The notes under the pieces: generated by a model
Database searches by the model: none
Told to the model about the DNA's origin: nothing
What the model saw: only the letters and a program-made list of their open reading frames with translations
Program-made: the position numbers and the translations under genes
Shown: in pieces, positions 1-7,120 of the stretch
How positions within the stretch are numbered: position 1 is the stretch's first letter
How the letters are laid out: each line of letters opens with the position of its first letter
From: Leuconostocaceae bacterium ESL0723
GTDB lineage: Bacteria > Bacillota > Bacilli > Lactobacillales > Lactobacillaceae
Direction of reading: 5' to 3'
Assembly (NCBI GenBank): GCA_029392055.1
Contig: CP113928.1
Location: forward strand, 184,501 to 248,500
DNA length: 64,000 nucleotides

Positions 1-1
1 G

Positions 2-436
2 GTGCCTTACCCAGCCGAAGCCGCCCTGGTTAAGCAGTACGGCGACCAGTTGGCTGGTAAGGTGGTGGTTGAAATTGCCAACCCACTGGATTTCCAGACC
101 TTTGATAGTTTGGTTGTGCCCGCTGACAGTTCAGCTGCTCAGATCTTGCAGGAGCAGTTGCCCCAGGCGAAGGTCGTGAAGGCCTTTAACACGAACTTTG
201 CGGCTAGTTTGTTAACTGGTAAGGTCGGTGAGGAGACTACTACGGTCTTAGCAGCCAGTGATGATGCCCAAGCCAAGGCCACTTTGAAGGAAGCCCTGTC
301 AGGTTCACCATTGGACTTCTTGGACGCCGGGGCCTTAAAGCGGGCCCGCGAACTGGAAGCAATGGGCTTCATGCAGATGACGTTAGCCATCAGCAAGCAA
401 ATCGGCTGGACCGGTGGCTTTGGTGTGGTCAAGTAA
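2..436 (+). CDS. NADPH-dependent F420 reductase-like / NAD(P)-binding oxidoreductase, 3' part
   Basis: This is the C-terminal 144 codons of a Rossmann-fold reductase of the COG2085 type (NADP oxidoreductase, coenzyme-F420-dependent family). The frame is open to the left edge, and the first codons (VPYPAEAAL) match the middle of such proteins, where a strand ending in AVPY follows the dinucleotide-binding segment, so the nucleotide-binding GxGxxG part lies outside the window. Visible family features are KVVVEIANPLDF near residue 20, KVVKAFNTNF near 58 and the closing LDAGALKRARELEAM segment. In bacteria without F420 these proteins probably use NADP(H) on an unknown substrate. It stops 42 bases before a small membrane protein gene. 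The family call is fairly safe; the substrate is unknown. Confidence 0.75.
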   Translation: MPYPAEAALVKQYGDQLAGKVVVEIANPLDFQTFDSLVVPADSSAAQILQEQLPQAKVVKAFNTNFAASLLTGKVGEETTTVLAASDDAQAKATLKEALSGSPLDFLDAGALKRARELEAMGFMQMTLAISKQIGWTGGFGVVK

Positions 437-478
437 GACAAATTTAGGTCGATTTAGGCCAGATGAAGGGGTCCCTCG

Positions 479-673
479 ATGAAATTTTTGAAAAAATTAT
501 TCTCCAGGAACAGCTTGAGTGGGATTGGCATCCTTGTGATTGCTTTGATTTTCTTTGCCTTTCCCCACCTGCCCATTTGGGCCTTTATTGTCCTAGATAT
601 CCTGCTGATTGTGCTGGTTTTGCCACTGGTGATTAGTATGGTGCGGGCCTTGATGGATAATCGGGAGCCCTAA
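479..673 (+). CDS. small membrane protein, unknown function
   Basis: A 64-residue protein with a basic N-terminus (MKFLKKLFSR) followed by two hydrophobic stretches, about residues 15-31 and 33-55, and a short charged tail (DNREP). It should be a two-helix membrane protein with the N-terminus inside. The upstream sequence AGGGGTCCCTCG offers a moderate ribosome binding site 6-10 bases before the ATG. I do not recognise a family. It lies between an oxidoreductase and another small membrane protein, at the head of a run of membrane proteins reaching to 7,088, but nothing ties it functionally to them. Confidence 0.6.
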   Translation: MKFLKKLFSRNSLSGIGILVIALIFFAFPHLPIWAFIVLDILLIVLVLPLVISMVRALMDNREP

Positions 674-731
674 GCAAGTTAGTAATATTGAAGTAAAAAG
701 AGATTGAGGTTGTACAGAAGGAGGGTCGGCT

Positions 732-959
732 ATGTCATCAGAACATCAACGGCACGAGAATTGGTTTAATATGGGGCCGACTTACCTGGCCTTTGTGCTG
801 GCCTTCCTCCTGTTGCGGAGCTTCGAGCCTGAATTTAATCCAATCTGGCAAAATGCCATCGATATTATTACGGACCTGGCGCCGTTTGGGTTAGCCTTTT
901 TGCTGGTCTCGGTCCTCTTTCGGCGGAAGACAGCAGAACTAGTACACCGACAATCTTAA
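732..959 (+). CDS. small membrane protein, unknown function
   Basis: A 75-residue protein with two likely membrane helices, about residues 17-28 and 48-65, joined by an acidic, aromatic loop (FEPEFNPIW). AGAAGGAGGG upstream of the ATG is a strong ribosome binding site, which supports the start. The gene ends 8 bases before a clear terminator, so it closes its transcription unit. I do not recognise a family. Together with the gene at 479 it forms a pair of very small membrane proteins. Confidence 0.6.
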   Translation: MSSEHQRHENWFNMGPTYLAFVLAFLLLRSFEPEFNPIWQNAIDIITDLAPFGLAFLLVSVLFRRKTAELVHRQS

Positions 960-966
960 TCTCTGT

Positions 967-990
967 AAACCGGCTTCGGCCGGTTTTTTG
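967..990 (+). terminator. Rho-independent terminator with UUCG tetraloop
   Basis: Stem AAACCGGC (967-974), loop TTCG, stem GCCGGTTT (979-986), then further T residues. The C(UUCG)G loop is exceptionally stable. It ends the transcription unit of the gene at 732-959. Confidence 0.9.
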
Positions 991-1136
991 TTTGTAGTTT
1001 AACAATCTGGTAACAATGGCTTTACAAAGCGGTTAAAGCCGCTAAGCGGCCGGGTTTGCTATGTTAGGATAATAAAGATCAGTAATGGCACCAGGCTGGG
1101 ATAGCTGGACTGTGCTGACCGGTGAGGAGCCAAAAT

Positions 1137-1442
1137 ATGTACGCAGTCAAGATGATTGCCATCTACTTAACCAATTTAATCGCCCTGCTGAGCTGGTGGA
1201 TGCCGGACCATAAGAGTCTAGCCACCGTCATTTGGCAGGGACTGGGTGGTCACGGAGAAGTGTCAAACCTGTGGTTGGGCATTTTGGGCCTGGCGATTTT
1301 TATCCTGGCCTATGGCATCGATCTCTGGGATAAGCACCGCCGGACCGACAACCTGGCCTTTGAACGGGCCGCCAAGGTCTTGGCCAATCTGATTGTTTTG
1401 GGTTTTTTCCTAGGTCTGTTTTGGGGCGGGAACCCCGGTTAA
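1137..1442 (+). CDS. small multi-pass membrane protein, unknown function
   Basis: A 101-residue protein with about three hydrophobic segments (residues 3-20, 43-60 and 80-95). A GTG at 1122 would add five residues, but the GAGGAG at 1124-1129 lies at the right distance before the ATG at 1137, so I take the ATG. Charged loops (DLWDKHRRTDN near residue 62) separate the helices. The next gene begins 10 bases after the stop, with its ribosome binding site (AAGGAGG) immediately after this stop codon, so the two are probably translated from one message. No family recognised. Confidence 0.6.
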   Translation: MYAVKMIAIYLTNLIALLSWWMPDHKSLATVIWQGLGGHGEVSNLWLGILGLAIFILAYGIDLWDKHRRTDNLAFERAAKVLANLIVLGFFLGLFWGGNPG

Positions 1443-1452
1443 GGAGGGCAAG

Positions 1453-1749
1453 GTGCGTAGAATTTTACCAATTACCAACGTGATTGCCGGCGTCAGCCTG
1501 CTGGCCACCTTCCGCTGGGTTAATGGTCAAAATATTTTGACCAACCTGCTACAGAACTTTGACCGGGAACTGTCAGTGAGTGATGGCCCGCTGTGGTTGC
1601 TGGCCGGGATTGCGGCGGTGATCTCGCTGGCGATTGCGAGTTATCAGTACCGGCAAAGCGGCGGCAGTGTTAGTTTGTTTGGGACGCTGCTAATGCCCTT
1701 TAGTTTTGACTTGGTGCTGGTAGTGGTTAGTCACTTGCTGTGGCGATGA
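1453..1749 (+). CDS. small membrane protein, unknown function
   Basis: A 98-residue protein starting at GTG, placed 6 bases after AAGGAGG (1441-1447). Hydrophobic segments lie near residues 7-19, 46-63 and 75-96; a short polar segment (YQYRQSGGS) separates the last two. It follows the gene at 1137 closely and precedes the first DUF805 gene by 21 bases with no terminator between, so it probably belongs to the same operon. I recognise no family. Confidence 0.6.
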   Translation: MRRILPITNVIAGVSLLATFRWVNGQNILTNLLQNFDRELSVSDGPLWLLAGIAAVISLAIASYQYRQSGGSVSLFGTLLMPFSFDLVLVVVSHLLWR

Positions 1750-1770
1750 GGAGAATGAGGAGAGAAGAAT

Positions 1771-2214
1771 ATGATTAGAGCTTATAAGGATTTTTGGAAG
1801 AATTATTTCAAGTTTTCGGGACGGAGTACGCGCTCGTCTTATTGGGGTGCTCTGGTAGGCAACGTTATCGTTTATTTAATTCTGGTAGGGTTGTCCAATA
1901 TAGCCGCTGGGGATAAGTATGTCGATATTGCTAAATGGCATTTTGCGGGAGTTAGCGGGATTGCTGTTGTGGCTTTTCTATTAGTTGTGGCTTATCAGGT
2001 TGCAACGATTATTCCATGGTTATCCCTGCAGTACCGTCGTTTCAATGACACATCGGTACCTAAGTGGCTTTATGTTGTGGCACCGGTTGCGACTGTGTTC
2101 ACTTTTGTTGGTAATTTTAGTTCAGCTGGTTGGGTTTGGGGAATCGTAGGGGTGACCTGGTTGGTTATCTTCGTGGTTTCGGTCCTGCCAACCGACGATG
2201 ACGATGAATACTAG
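1771..2214 (+). CDS. DUF805 family membrane protein (copy 1)
   Basis: A 147-residue inner-membrane protein of the DUF805 (YhaH-like) family. The family hallmark is an N-terminal amphipathic segment with aromatic residues, here FWKNYFKFSGRSTRSSYW, followed by four membrane helices and a conserved LxxxRRxxDT-type loop (LQYRRFNDTSVPKWL near residue 86). The C-terminus is acidic (PTDDDDEY). The function of DUF805 proteins is not established. GAGGAGAGAAG precedes the ATG. It is followed after 13 bases by a second DUF805 gene, and two further copies lie at 2,780 and 6,606, so this is part of a paralogous family within one locus. Codon use is more A+T-rich than in copy 2. Confidence 0.85.
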   Translation: MIRAYKDFWKNYFKFSGRSTRSSYWGALVGNVIVYLILVGLSNIAAGDKYVDIAKWHFAGVSGIAVVAFLLVVAYQVATIIPWLSLQYRRFNDTSVPKWLYVVAPVATVFTFVGNFSSAGWVWGIVGVTWLVIFVVSVLPTDDDDEY

Positions 2215-2227
2215 GAGGCACAGTTAA

Positions 2228-2731
2228 ATGTGGAAATCATATGCCAGGTTTTGGCGCTTGTATTTTAACTTTCATCGGGAGAGTTCCCGGGCCGACTTTA
2301 TGTGGGTCGTGTTGATTAACGCGGTTATTTATGCCGTGTTGGCAATTCCAGCGGTGGTGATGCAGCCTAATAATCTTCAGGCCATTCAGGACACCGGCAC
2401 TCATCCTGCCAGTCAGACGCCCATGTTAGCCTTTTTGGGCATTTTGATACTGGCAACGACGGCCTATTTTATCGCCACGATTATCCCTTGGATTGCCCTG
2501 GAATGCCGACGGTTGCGGGATGTTGGCCTTAACATCGGTGTGGCCTTGAACCTAGTCATTATCGTTTCTTTCTTGCTAGGGCTGGCGGCCGGTGGCGTAA
2601 TTGGTGGACTTTTGATCATAATTAGTTTTTTGGTTTGGCTGGTCGTGATTCTGCTTTGCGTATTGCCCCAAGGTTACTGGCGACGCCACGAGCGTGAGAA
2701 GGCTGAGCAGCACGAAGAAAGTGAAAAATAA
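2228..2731 (+). CDS. DUF805 family membrane protein (copy 2)
   Basis: A 167-residue DUF805-type protein: N-terminal FWRLYFNFHRESSRADF motif, helices near residues 24-44, 72-92 and 106-150, and the family loop IALECRRLRDVGLNIGV near residue 90. Unlike the other copies it has a long helix-rich C-terminal half with a glycine-rich stretch (GLAAGGVIGG) and a strongly charged tail (RRHEREKAEQHEESEK). TAGGAGG upstream of the ATG supports the start. The gene sits 13 bases after copy 1 and 48 bases before copy 3, so the three are probably co-transcribed. The function is unknown, as for the family. Confidence 0.82.
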   Translation: MWKSYARFWRLYFNFHRESSRADFMWVVLINAVIYAVLAIPAVVMQPNNLQAIQDTGTHPASQTPMLAFLGILILATTAYFIATIIPWIALECRRLRDVGLNIGVALNLVIIVSFLLGLAAGGVIGGLLIIISFLVWLVVILLCVLPQGYWRRHEREKAEQHEESEK

Positions 2732-2779
2732 TTTTAGAGAAGTCGGACGTGAGTTCGTAGGATTAGAGAGGAGTTAATA

Positions 2780-3241
2780 ATGTGGACAGCTTATAAAAAA
2801 TATTGGAGTAACTATGCGCGGTTTTCTGGCAAATCAACCAGGGCAGATTACTGGTGGGTGGTGTTAGTAAACGTTATTTTATTCGTTATTTGGGTTATTC
2901 CTTTGACTATTTCTTCGATTCCAATTATTCAGCGAATTGGGGAAGGGCAGAGCTTGGATGGTGTCCCACAAGGTAGTTTAACTATCTTTTCTTTCTTGGT
3001 TCTGCTAGCAGCTGCTTATTGGTTAGCAACTTTTATTCCGAGCTGGGCCCTCCAATACCGGCGCTTCGCAGATGCTGGTCTGAATCCTTGGTGGTTTGCC
3101 ATTGTGCCAATTGGATTTGTTCTTAACATCCTGAGTAATTTTAAAGGAATGGGATGGGCTAGTATTGTGTCACTGGTAATCAGTGTGGCTACTTTAGTGA
3201 TCACCCTACTGCCAAGCAAGCAGGCGGATGACGAATATTAA
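2780..3241 (+). CDS. DUF805 family membrane protein (copy 3)
   Basis: A 153-residue DUF805 protein with the best match to the family pattern in this window: YWSNYARFSGKSTRADYWW at the N-terminus, four hydrophobic segments, and the loop ALQYRRFADAGLNPWWF near residue 90. It ends in KQADDEY, resembling the acidic end of copy 1. GAGAGGAG lies upstream of the ATG. Downstream, before the adaptor-protein gene at 3,292, is a small perfect hairpin without a T run. Function unknown; the position before an efflux-type ABC system suggests, but does not show, an envelope role. Confidence 0.87.
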   Translation: MWTAYKKYWSNYARFSGKSTRADYWWVVLVNVILFVIWVIPLTISSIPIIQRIGEGQSLDGVPQGSLTIFSFLVLLAAAYWLATFIPSWALQYRRFADAGLNPWWFAIVPIGFVLNILSNFKGMGWASIVSLVISVATLVITLLPSKQADDEY

Positions 3242-3246
3242 TTTAG

Positions 3247-3262
3247 GACTGCTGCGGCAGTC
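3247..3262 (+). other. small hairpin between DUF805 copy 3 and the export operon
   Basis: Perfect inverted repeat GACTGC-TGCG-GCAGTC with no following T run, 30 bases before the adaptor-gene start. It may be an mRNA-processing or stability element or a weak attenuator; it does not look like an efficient terminator. Confidence 0.35.
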
Positions 3263-3291
3263 ATACATAGCAACATTTTAGGGGAGAGAAA

Positions 3292-4098
3292 ATGAATAAG
3301 AAGAAGTGGACCATTGTGGGTGGGATTGCCGTTGGTTTGGTGGTGCTCTTAGTGATTGCGGTGGCAATTGCTAATCATTTCAGCCACAGCCAGTCTAAGA
3401 ATGACAGTCACTATCAAACTGCCAAAATTAGTGCCGATAGTCTGTCCTTGAGTGGTAAGGTGGTCGCACAAAACACCTACCTGGCCCATCCGGATGGACA
3501 GGTGAAGAACCTGCCAGTTAAGACTGGGGACCATGTCAACCAGAACGATTTGCTGGTTACGACCCAAGACGATGCCGGCACTCATGACACCAAAGCGCCC
3601 TTTGAAGGGACAGTGGTGGTTCGTTATGACGATGGGGCCAGCACACCTACGATTGAGCTGAGCTCAGTCAACCACAATATCAACACTCAGGTGTCCGAAT
3701 ATGACCATGACAAGCTCCATGTCGGTGACACGGTTAAGATTACTACGGTTGCTGGTGACCAGAACATCGAGGCCAAGGTGACCACGATTGCCCAGGACCC
3801 TAGTGGCGATGGCAAGGGCACCAGTCAGTACCCCGTTACCATTGACATTGGTAACCAATTAATGAATGGTCAGTCCGTCAAAATTAATGCCGCTAATCCT
3901 CAGATTAAGGTGCCAGCGAAGGCCATCGTTGACGGCAACAAGGTTTTTGTGGTCAAGGACGGTAAGGCTAAGAAAGTCGACCTAGAAGGTCAGCTCCAGG
4001 GGGATGTCTACCTGGTGACCAAGGGACTGTCAGTTGATGATCAAATTGTGACAAACCCCGACAGCAAGTTGCAGGACGGCACGAAAGTCGAGGCTTAA
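3292..4098 (+). CDS. efflux adaptor / membrane fusion protein of a MacAB-like exporter
   Basis: A 268-residue adaptor of the HlyD/MacA family. A basic start (MNKKKW) and one membrane helix (about residues 7-28) anchor it; the rest lies outside the membrane. A lipoyl-like segment is seen as HPDGQVKNLPVKTGDHVNQN (about 67-86) with its partner half GTVVVRYDDG (about 105-114), followed by barrel domains ending at residue 268. It is shorter than Gram-negative MacA and lacks the long coiled-coil hairpin, as expected where no outer-membrane channel exists. The ABC ATPase gene starts 2 bases after its stop and the permease overlaps that, so the three form a tight operon for export of a peptide or lipid-like compound; the substrate is unknown. 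Confidence 0.85.
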   Translation: MNKKKWTIVGGIAVGLVVLLVIAVAIANHFSHSQSKNDSHYQTAKISADSLSLSGKVVAQNTYLAHPDGQVKNLPVKTGDHVNQNDLLVTTQDDAGTHDTKAPFEGTVVVRYDDGASTPTIELSSVNHNINTQVSEYDHDKLHVGDTVKITTVAGDQNIEAKVTTIAQDPSGDGKGTSQYPVTIDIGNQLMNGQSVKINAANPQIKVPAKAIVDGNKVFVVKDGKAKKVDLEGQLQGDVYLVTKGLSVDDQIVTNPDSKLQDGTKVEA

Positions 4099-4100
4099 AT

Positions 4101-4787
4101 ATGATTAATTTAAGCCATATTAACAAGTACTATCGTCAGGGAAAGCAACGCTTTCACGCCCTAAAAGATATTAATATTAACGTCGATGAGGGTGAATTTG
4201 TCGCCATCATGGGGGAATCGGGCTCCGGAAAGTCGACCTTAATTAATATCATCGGTTTCTTAGATGAAAAGTTCGAAGGATTGTACGAATTTAACGGAGA
4301 AAACGTTGGGGAACTGAGCCGGTCAACATTTTCGAAGATTCGGAACCAAAACGTCGGTTTTATCTTTCAAAACTTCAAGTTGATTAACAACCAGACGGTG
4401 AAGGACAACGTGGCCCTGCCGCTGTTATACGCGGGGAAGACGATGAAAGAGGCTGAGCCAGCCATTGAAAAGGTATTAGCAGAAGTTGGCCTGGCTGACT
4501 TCAAGGACCAGTTCCCTAAAAACTTGTCCGGTGGTCAGCAGCAACGAGTTTCGATTGCCCGGGCTCTGATTAGCCGGCCCAAGTTTTTGATTGCTGATGA
4601 ACCAACTGGCGCCCTGGATAGTCATACTTCTGCTGAAATCATTGACCTGTTTAAGGAGCTGAATGCGGGCGGGATGACTGTGATTATGGTTACCCACGAC
4701 CCCAAGGTTGGACAGTCGACCAACCGGATTATCCGTATCTTAGATGGTCAAAAGGTGAGCGATGAGGAGGTGGCCCATGCGCTTTAG
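4101..4787 (+). CDS. ABC exporter ATP-binding protein (MacB/LolD type)
   Basis: A 228-residue ATPase. Walker A GESGSGKST at 38-46, Q-loop in FIFQNFKL near 90, signature LSGGQQQR at 142-149, Walker B LIADEPTGALD from 163 and switch histidine in VTHD near 199. The length and the signature place it in the MacB/LolD/FtsE group, whose ATPases drive mechanotransmission-type permeases rather than classical translocation. It starts 2 bases after the adaptor gene and its last codons overlap the permease start at 4,777, so translation is coupled. It should work with the proteins encoded at 3,292 and 4,777. Confidence 0.95.
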   Translation: MINLSHINKYYRQGKQRFHALKDININVDEGEFVAIMGESGSGKSTLINIIGFLDEKFEGLYEFNGENVGELSRSTFSKIRNQNVGFIFQNFKLINNQTVKDNVALPLLYAGKTMKEAEPAIEKVLAEVGLADFKDQFPKNLSGGQQQRVSIARALISRPKFLIADEPTGALDSHTSAEIIDLFKELNAGGMTVIMVTHDPKVGQSTNRIIRILDGQKVSDEEVAHAL

Positions 4788-5949
4788 TGAACTCTTCCGC
4801 ACCGCCCTGCGTTCCTTGCTCAGTAACCGCAAGCGCAGCTTTTTAACCATGATTGGGATTATCATCGGGATTGCATCGGTGATTACCATCATGTCCCTGG
4901 GAAATGGGGTTAAAAGTACCATTCAAAAGAACTTGAAAGCTGACCAGTCGGGTAAGCAAACCACCACGGTTTCCTTTGCCAGTACCGGCGATGACATCAA
5001 CGTTCAGGGCTTCAATCAGGCCGACCTGCAGCTGATTCGGAGCCAGTCCGGGTTGGGTGTTACTAACGTCAAGATTAAGCAGCAGACTGAGAATGTTAAC
5101 GTTTCTGGGAATATATTGGGTAGCGACCATAACCTGATTTTGACGGCTAGTAAGTCGGCGCCCGATTTAGATATGCTGGCCGGCCACAATTTGACCAGTT
5201 ATGACAATACGGTGCACAATCAGGACTTAGTGCTGTCTAAGTACCTGGCTAAGAAAATCTTTAAGTCGGTCGATCAAGCGCTGGGTGGTGCCGTGGTTAT
5301 CAACGGTATTTCCTACACCATCGTTGGCGTCTTTAATGACAAAAACGTGGGCGAAGACGTTTACGTGCCCCAGTCGACCTTTACTGGTGGGGCAGCTCAA
5401 GATCAGGGAAATGATATCGAATTGACCTTTGCCAAGGGTACCGATGTTAACAAGAGTAGCCAGAAAATAGCCAAGTTGCTGAACCAGCAGGGCAGCCACC
5501 GCGACCAGGGTGACTATTCTTACCTGGACATGGGGGCCTTGCTGGATGGCATTAGTAAGGTAATTGATGCCCTGACCTACTTTGTGGCTGCGATTGCGGC
5601 AATTTCGCTTTTCATTGCCGGAATTGGCGTCATGAACATGATGTATATCTCAGTTTCAGAGCGAACCCAAGAAATCGGAATCCGTCTGGCGGTCGGCGCA
5701 ACACCGCGGGCCATCATGTGGCAGTTCCTACTGGAGTCAATTATGCTAACCGTTATCGGTGGCTTGATTGGCTTTGCGCTGGGCGCACTGTTTGCCTGGG
5801 GAATCTCGAGCTTCCTGCCATTTAAGGCGGCACCTAGTTTTGCCAACTTCTTACTAGCTTTCAGCGTTTCAACCGGGGTCGGGGTTATCTTCGGTTTGCT
5901 GCCAGCCCAACAGGCTGCCCATAAGAATCTGATTGATATTTTGCGCTAG
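4777..5949 (+). CDS. ABC exporter permease, FtsX/MacB type
   Basis: A 390-residue permease with the MacB layout: one N-terminal helix after LFRTALRSLLSNRKRS, a large extracytoplasmic core domain (about residues 45-260) and three C-terminal helices carrying the FtsX-family stretch VSERTQEIGIRLAVGATP. I chose the ATG at 4,777, not 4,762, because GAGGAGG at 4,764-4,770 sits at the right distance from it. The gene overlaps the ATPase gene by 11 bases. It forms the membrane part of the exporter with the adaptor at 3,292 and the ATPase at 4,101. Substrate not predictable from sequence. Confidence 0.92.
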   Translation: MRFSELFRTALRSLLSNRKRSFLTMIGIIIGIASVITIMSLGNGVKSTIQKNLKADQSGKQTTTVSFASTGDDINVQGFNQADLQLIRSQSGLGVTNVKIKQQTENVNVSGNILGSDHNLILTASKSAPDLDMLAGHNLTSYDNTVHNQDLVLSKYLAKKIFKSVDQALGGAVVINGISYTIVGVFNDKNVGEDVYVPQSTFTGGAAQDQGNDIELTFAKGTDVNKSSQKIAKLLNQQGSHRDQGDYSYLDMGALLDGISKVIDALTYFVAAIAAISLFIAGIGVMNMMYISVSERTQEIGIRLAVGATPRAIMWQFLLESIMLTVIGGLIGFALGALFAWGISSFLPFKAAPSFANFLLAFSVSTGVGVIFGLLPAQQAAHKNLIDILR

Positions 5950-5960
5950 GAATTTTAAAA

Positions 5961-6560
5961 ATGAAAAGCATTTATCAAGAATTTAACTGGCGCCGGGTGG
6001 CGCAAGCGATGGGGCTTTTGTTGGTCATAATGTTGCTGGCAATGGTTGTAACCTACCTAGTAAATCCGAATGTGCATGAAGCGACGAAGGCTATCATGCC
6101 GAGATCATCAGAATCATTTTCGGCGGTAAGTGGTACTTTGGGAGAACTGCGACTTTATATTGTTAACAATTGTTTTACTGTGCCCCTTGGCATGTTAATT
6201 TTTGCTCTTCTGCCGATTCCTTATCTCTATTTATGGCAACCGATATTTACTTTCATAGGGCCGGGGGTTCTCTATGGGCTAGTTGCGCGGATTAACTTGT
6301 CACTATTCCCAAAGATTATTCTCTCTACTACCAGTCACAACCTAGTTGAAATGTTGGCCTTTGCAACAATGATAGTAATTTTGCAGCCCCTCAATCAGTG
6401 GGTTTGCAGTTTTGTCTGGCGTCACCGGACAGAACGTAGTACTACCTTGGTTAGTGAATTGAAGCAGGTCTTGGTGCGTTGGTTTACCATTGCTCTACCG
6501 ATTTTCATTTTAGCTGCGGTCCTAGAAACTTACCTAGACACTTGGTTAGGAGGTTTGTGA
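5961..6560 (+). CDS. SpoIIM-like (stage II sporulation protein M / DUF95) membrane protein
   Basis: A 199-residue protein with about five hydrophobic segments. The pattern resembles SpoIIM-family proteins: a loop YIVNNCFTVPLGM leading into a helix, then TTSHNLVEMLAFATMI, which parallels the family's PHGxxELPAx segment, and a closing FILAAVLETYLDT that matches the family end. SpoIIM proteins in non-sporulating bacteria have no settled role. It begins 11 bases after the permease stop, so it probably belongs to the export operon. Codon use is richer in A+T than in the exporter genes. The family call rests on pattern recognition and is moderate. Confidence 0.6.
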   Translation: MKSIYQEFNWRRVAQAMGLLLVIMLLAMVVTYLVNPNVHEATKAIMPRSSESFSAVSGTLGELRLYIVNNCFTVPLGMLIFALLPIPYLYLWQPIFTFIGPGVLYGLVARINLSLFPKIILSTTSHNLVEMLAFATMIVILQPLNQWVCSFVWRHRTERSTTLVSELKQVLVRWFTIALPIFILAAVLETYLDTWLGGL

Positions 6561-6605
6561 CCGCCGCCGGCAAAATGTTAAAGTGGTGTGAACGAGGAGG
6601 CGGAC

Positions 6606-7088
6606 ATGTTTAAGGCATACAAAAAATTTTGGAAGAACTATGTGAATTTCGGTGGCACCAGTGATCGGCCTGATTACTGGTGGGTGATGCTCTTTAACCT
6701 GATTCTGGGACTGATTTTTTACATCATTCTTTTTGCGGTTGGGGCTGAACTGATTCAAATGGGAACCCATGGTGCCAGCCAACAGAGTGCGGCTGCCATT
6801 GGGGCGACAGCATTGATTGTCATGTTGGTTGCCTTTGCCTACGGTATTGCGACCTTTATTCCCGGCCTTTCGATTACGATTCGCCGTTACCGGGACACCG
6901 GCTTAAACCCTTGGTGGTTTGCCATTGTACCGGTGGCCTGGGTGTTGTCGGTCGTCATGGTTATTTCGGCCGCTAACGGTGACCGCTGGGCCGCCCTGTA
7001 TTTCTGGGTTAGCATGATTTTCTATGTTGCCAGCATGGTGATTACCTTGCTGCCGACTGATTTCTTTAACCGTAAAAAGCAGGCCTAA
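6606..7088 (+). CDS. DUF805 family membrane protein (copy 4)
   Basis: A 160-residue DUF805 protein: FWKNYVNFGGTSDRPDYWW near the N-terminus, four hydrophobic segments and the loop ITIRRYRDTGLNPWWF near residue 92, close to that of copy 3. GAGGAGG at 6,594-6,600 precedes the ATG at 6,606, so the upstream GTG at 6,588 is not the likely start. The gene ends just before a strong bidirectional terminator and closes the membrane-protein block that began upstream. Function unknown. Confidence 0.87.
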   Translation: MFKAYKKFWKNYVNFGGTSDRPDYWWVMLFNLILGLIFYIILFAVGAELIQMGTHGASQQSAAAIGATALIVMLVAFAYGIATFIPGLSITIRRYRDTGLNPWWFAIVPVAWVLSVVMVISAANGDRWAALYFWVSMIFYVASMVITLLPTDFFNRKKQA

Positions 7089-7090
7089 CA

Positions 7091-7119
7091 AAAAGCGCCA
7101 TCGCAATGATGGCGCTTTT
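7091..7119. terminator. bidirectional terminator between DUF805 copy 4 and folP
   Basis: Stem AAAAGCGCCATC (7,091-7,102), five-base loop, stem GATGGCGCTTTT (7,108-7,119). T runs are present in both directions, serving the two convergent genes. Confidence 0.92.
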
Positions 7120-7120
7120 A

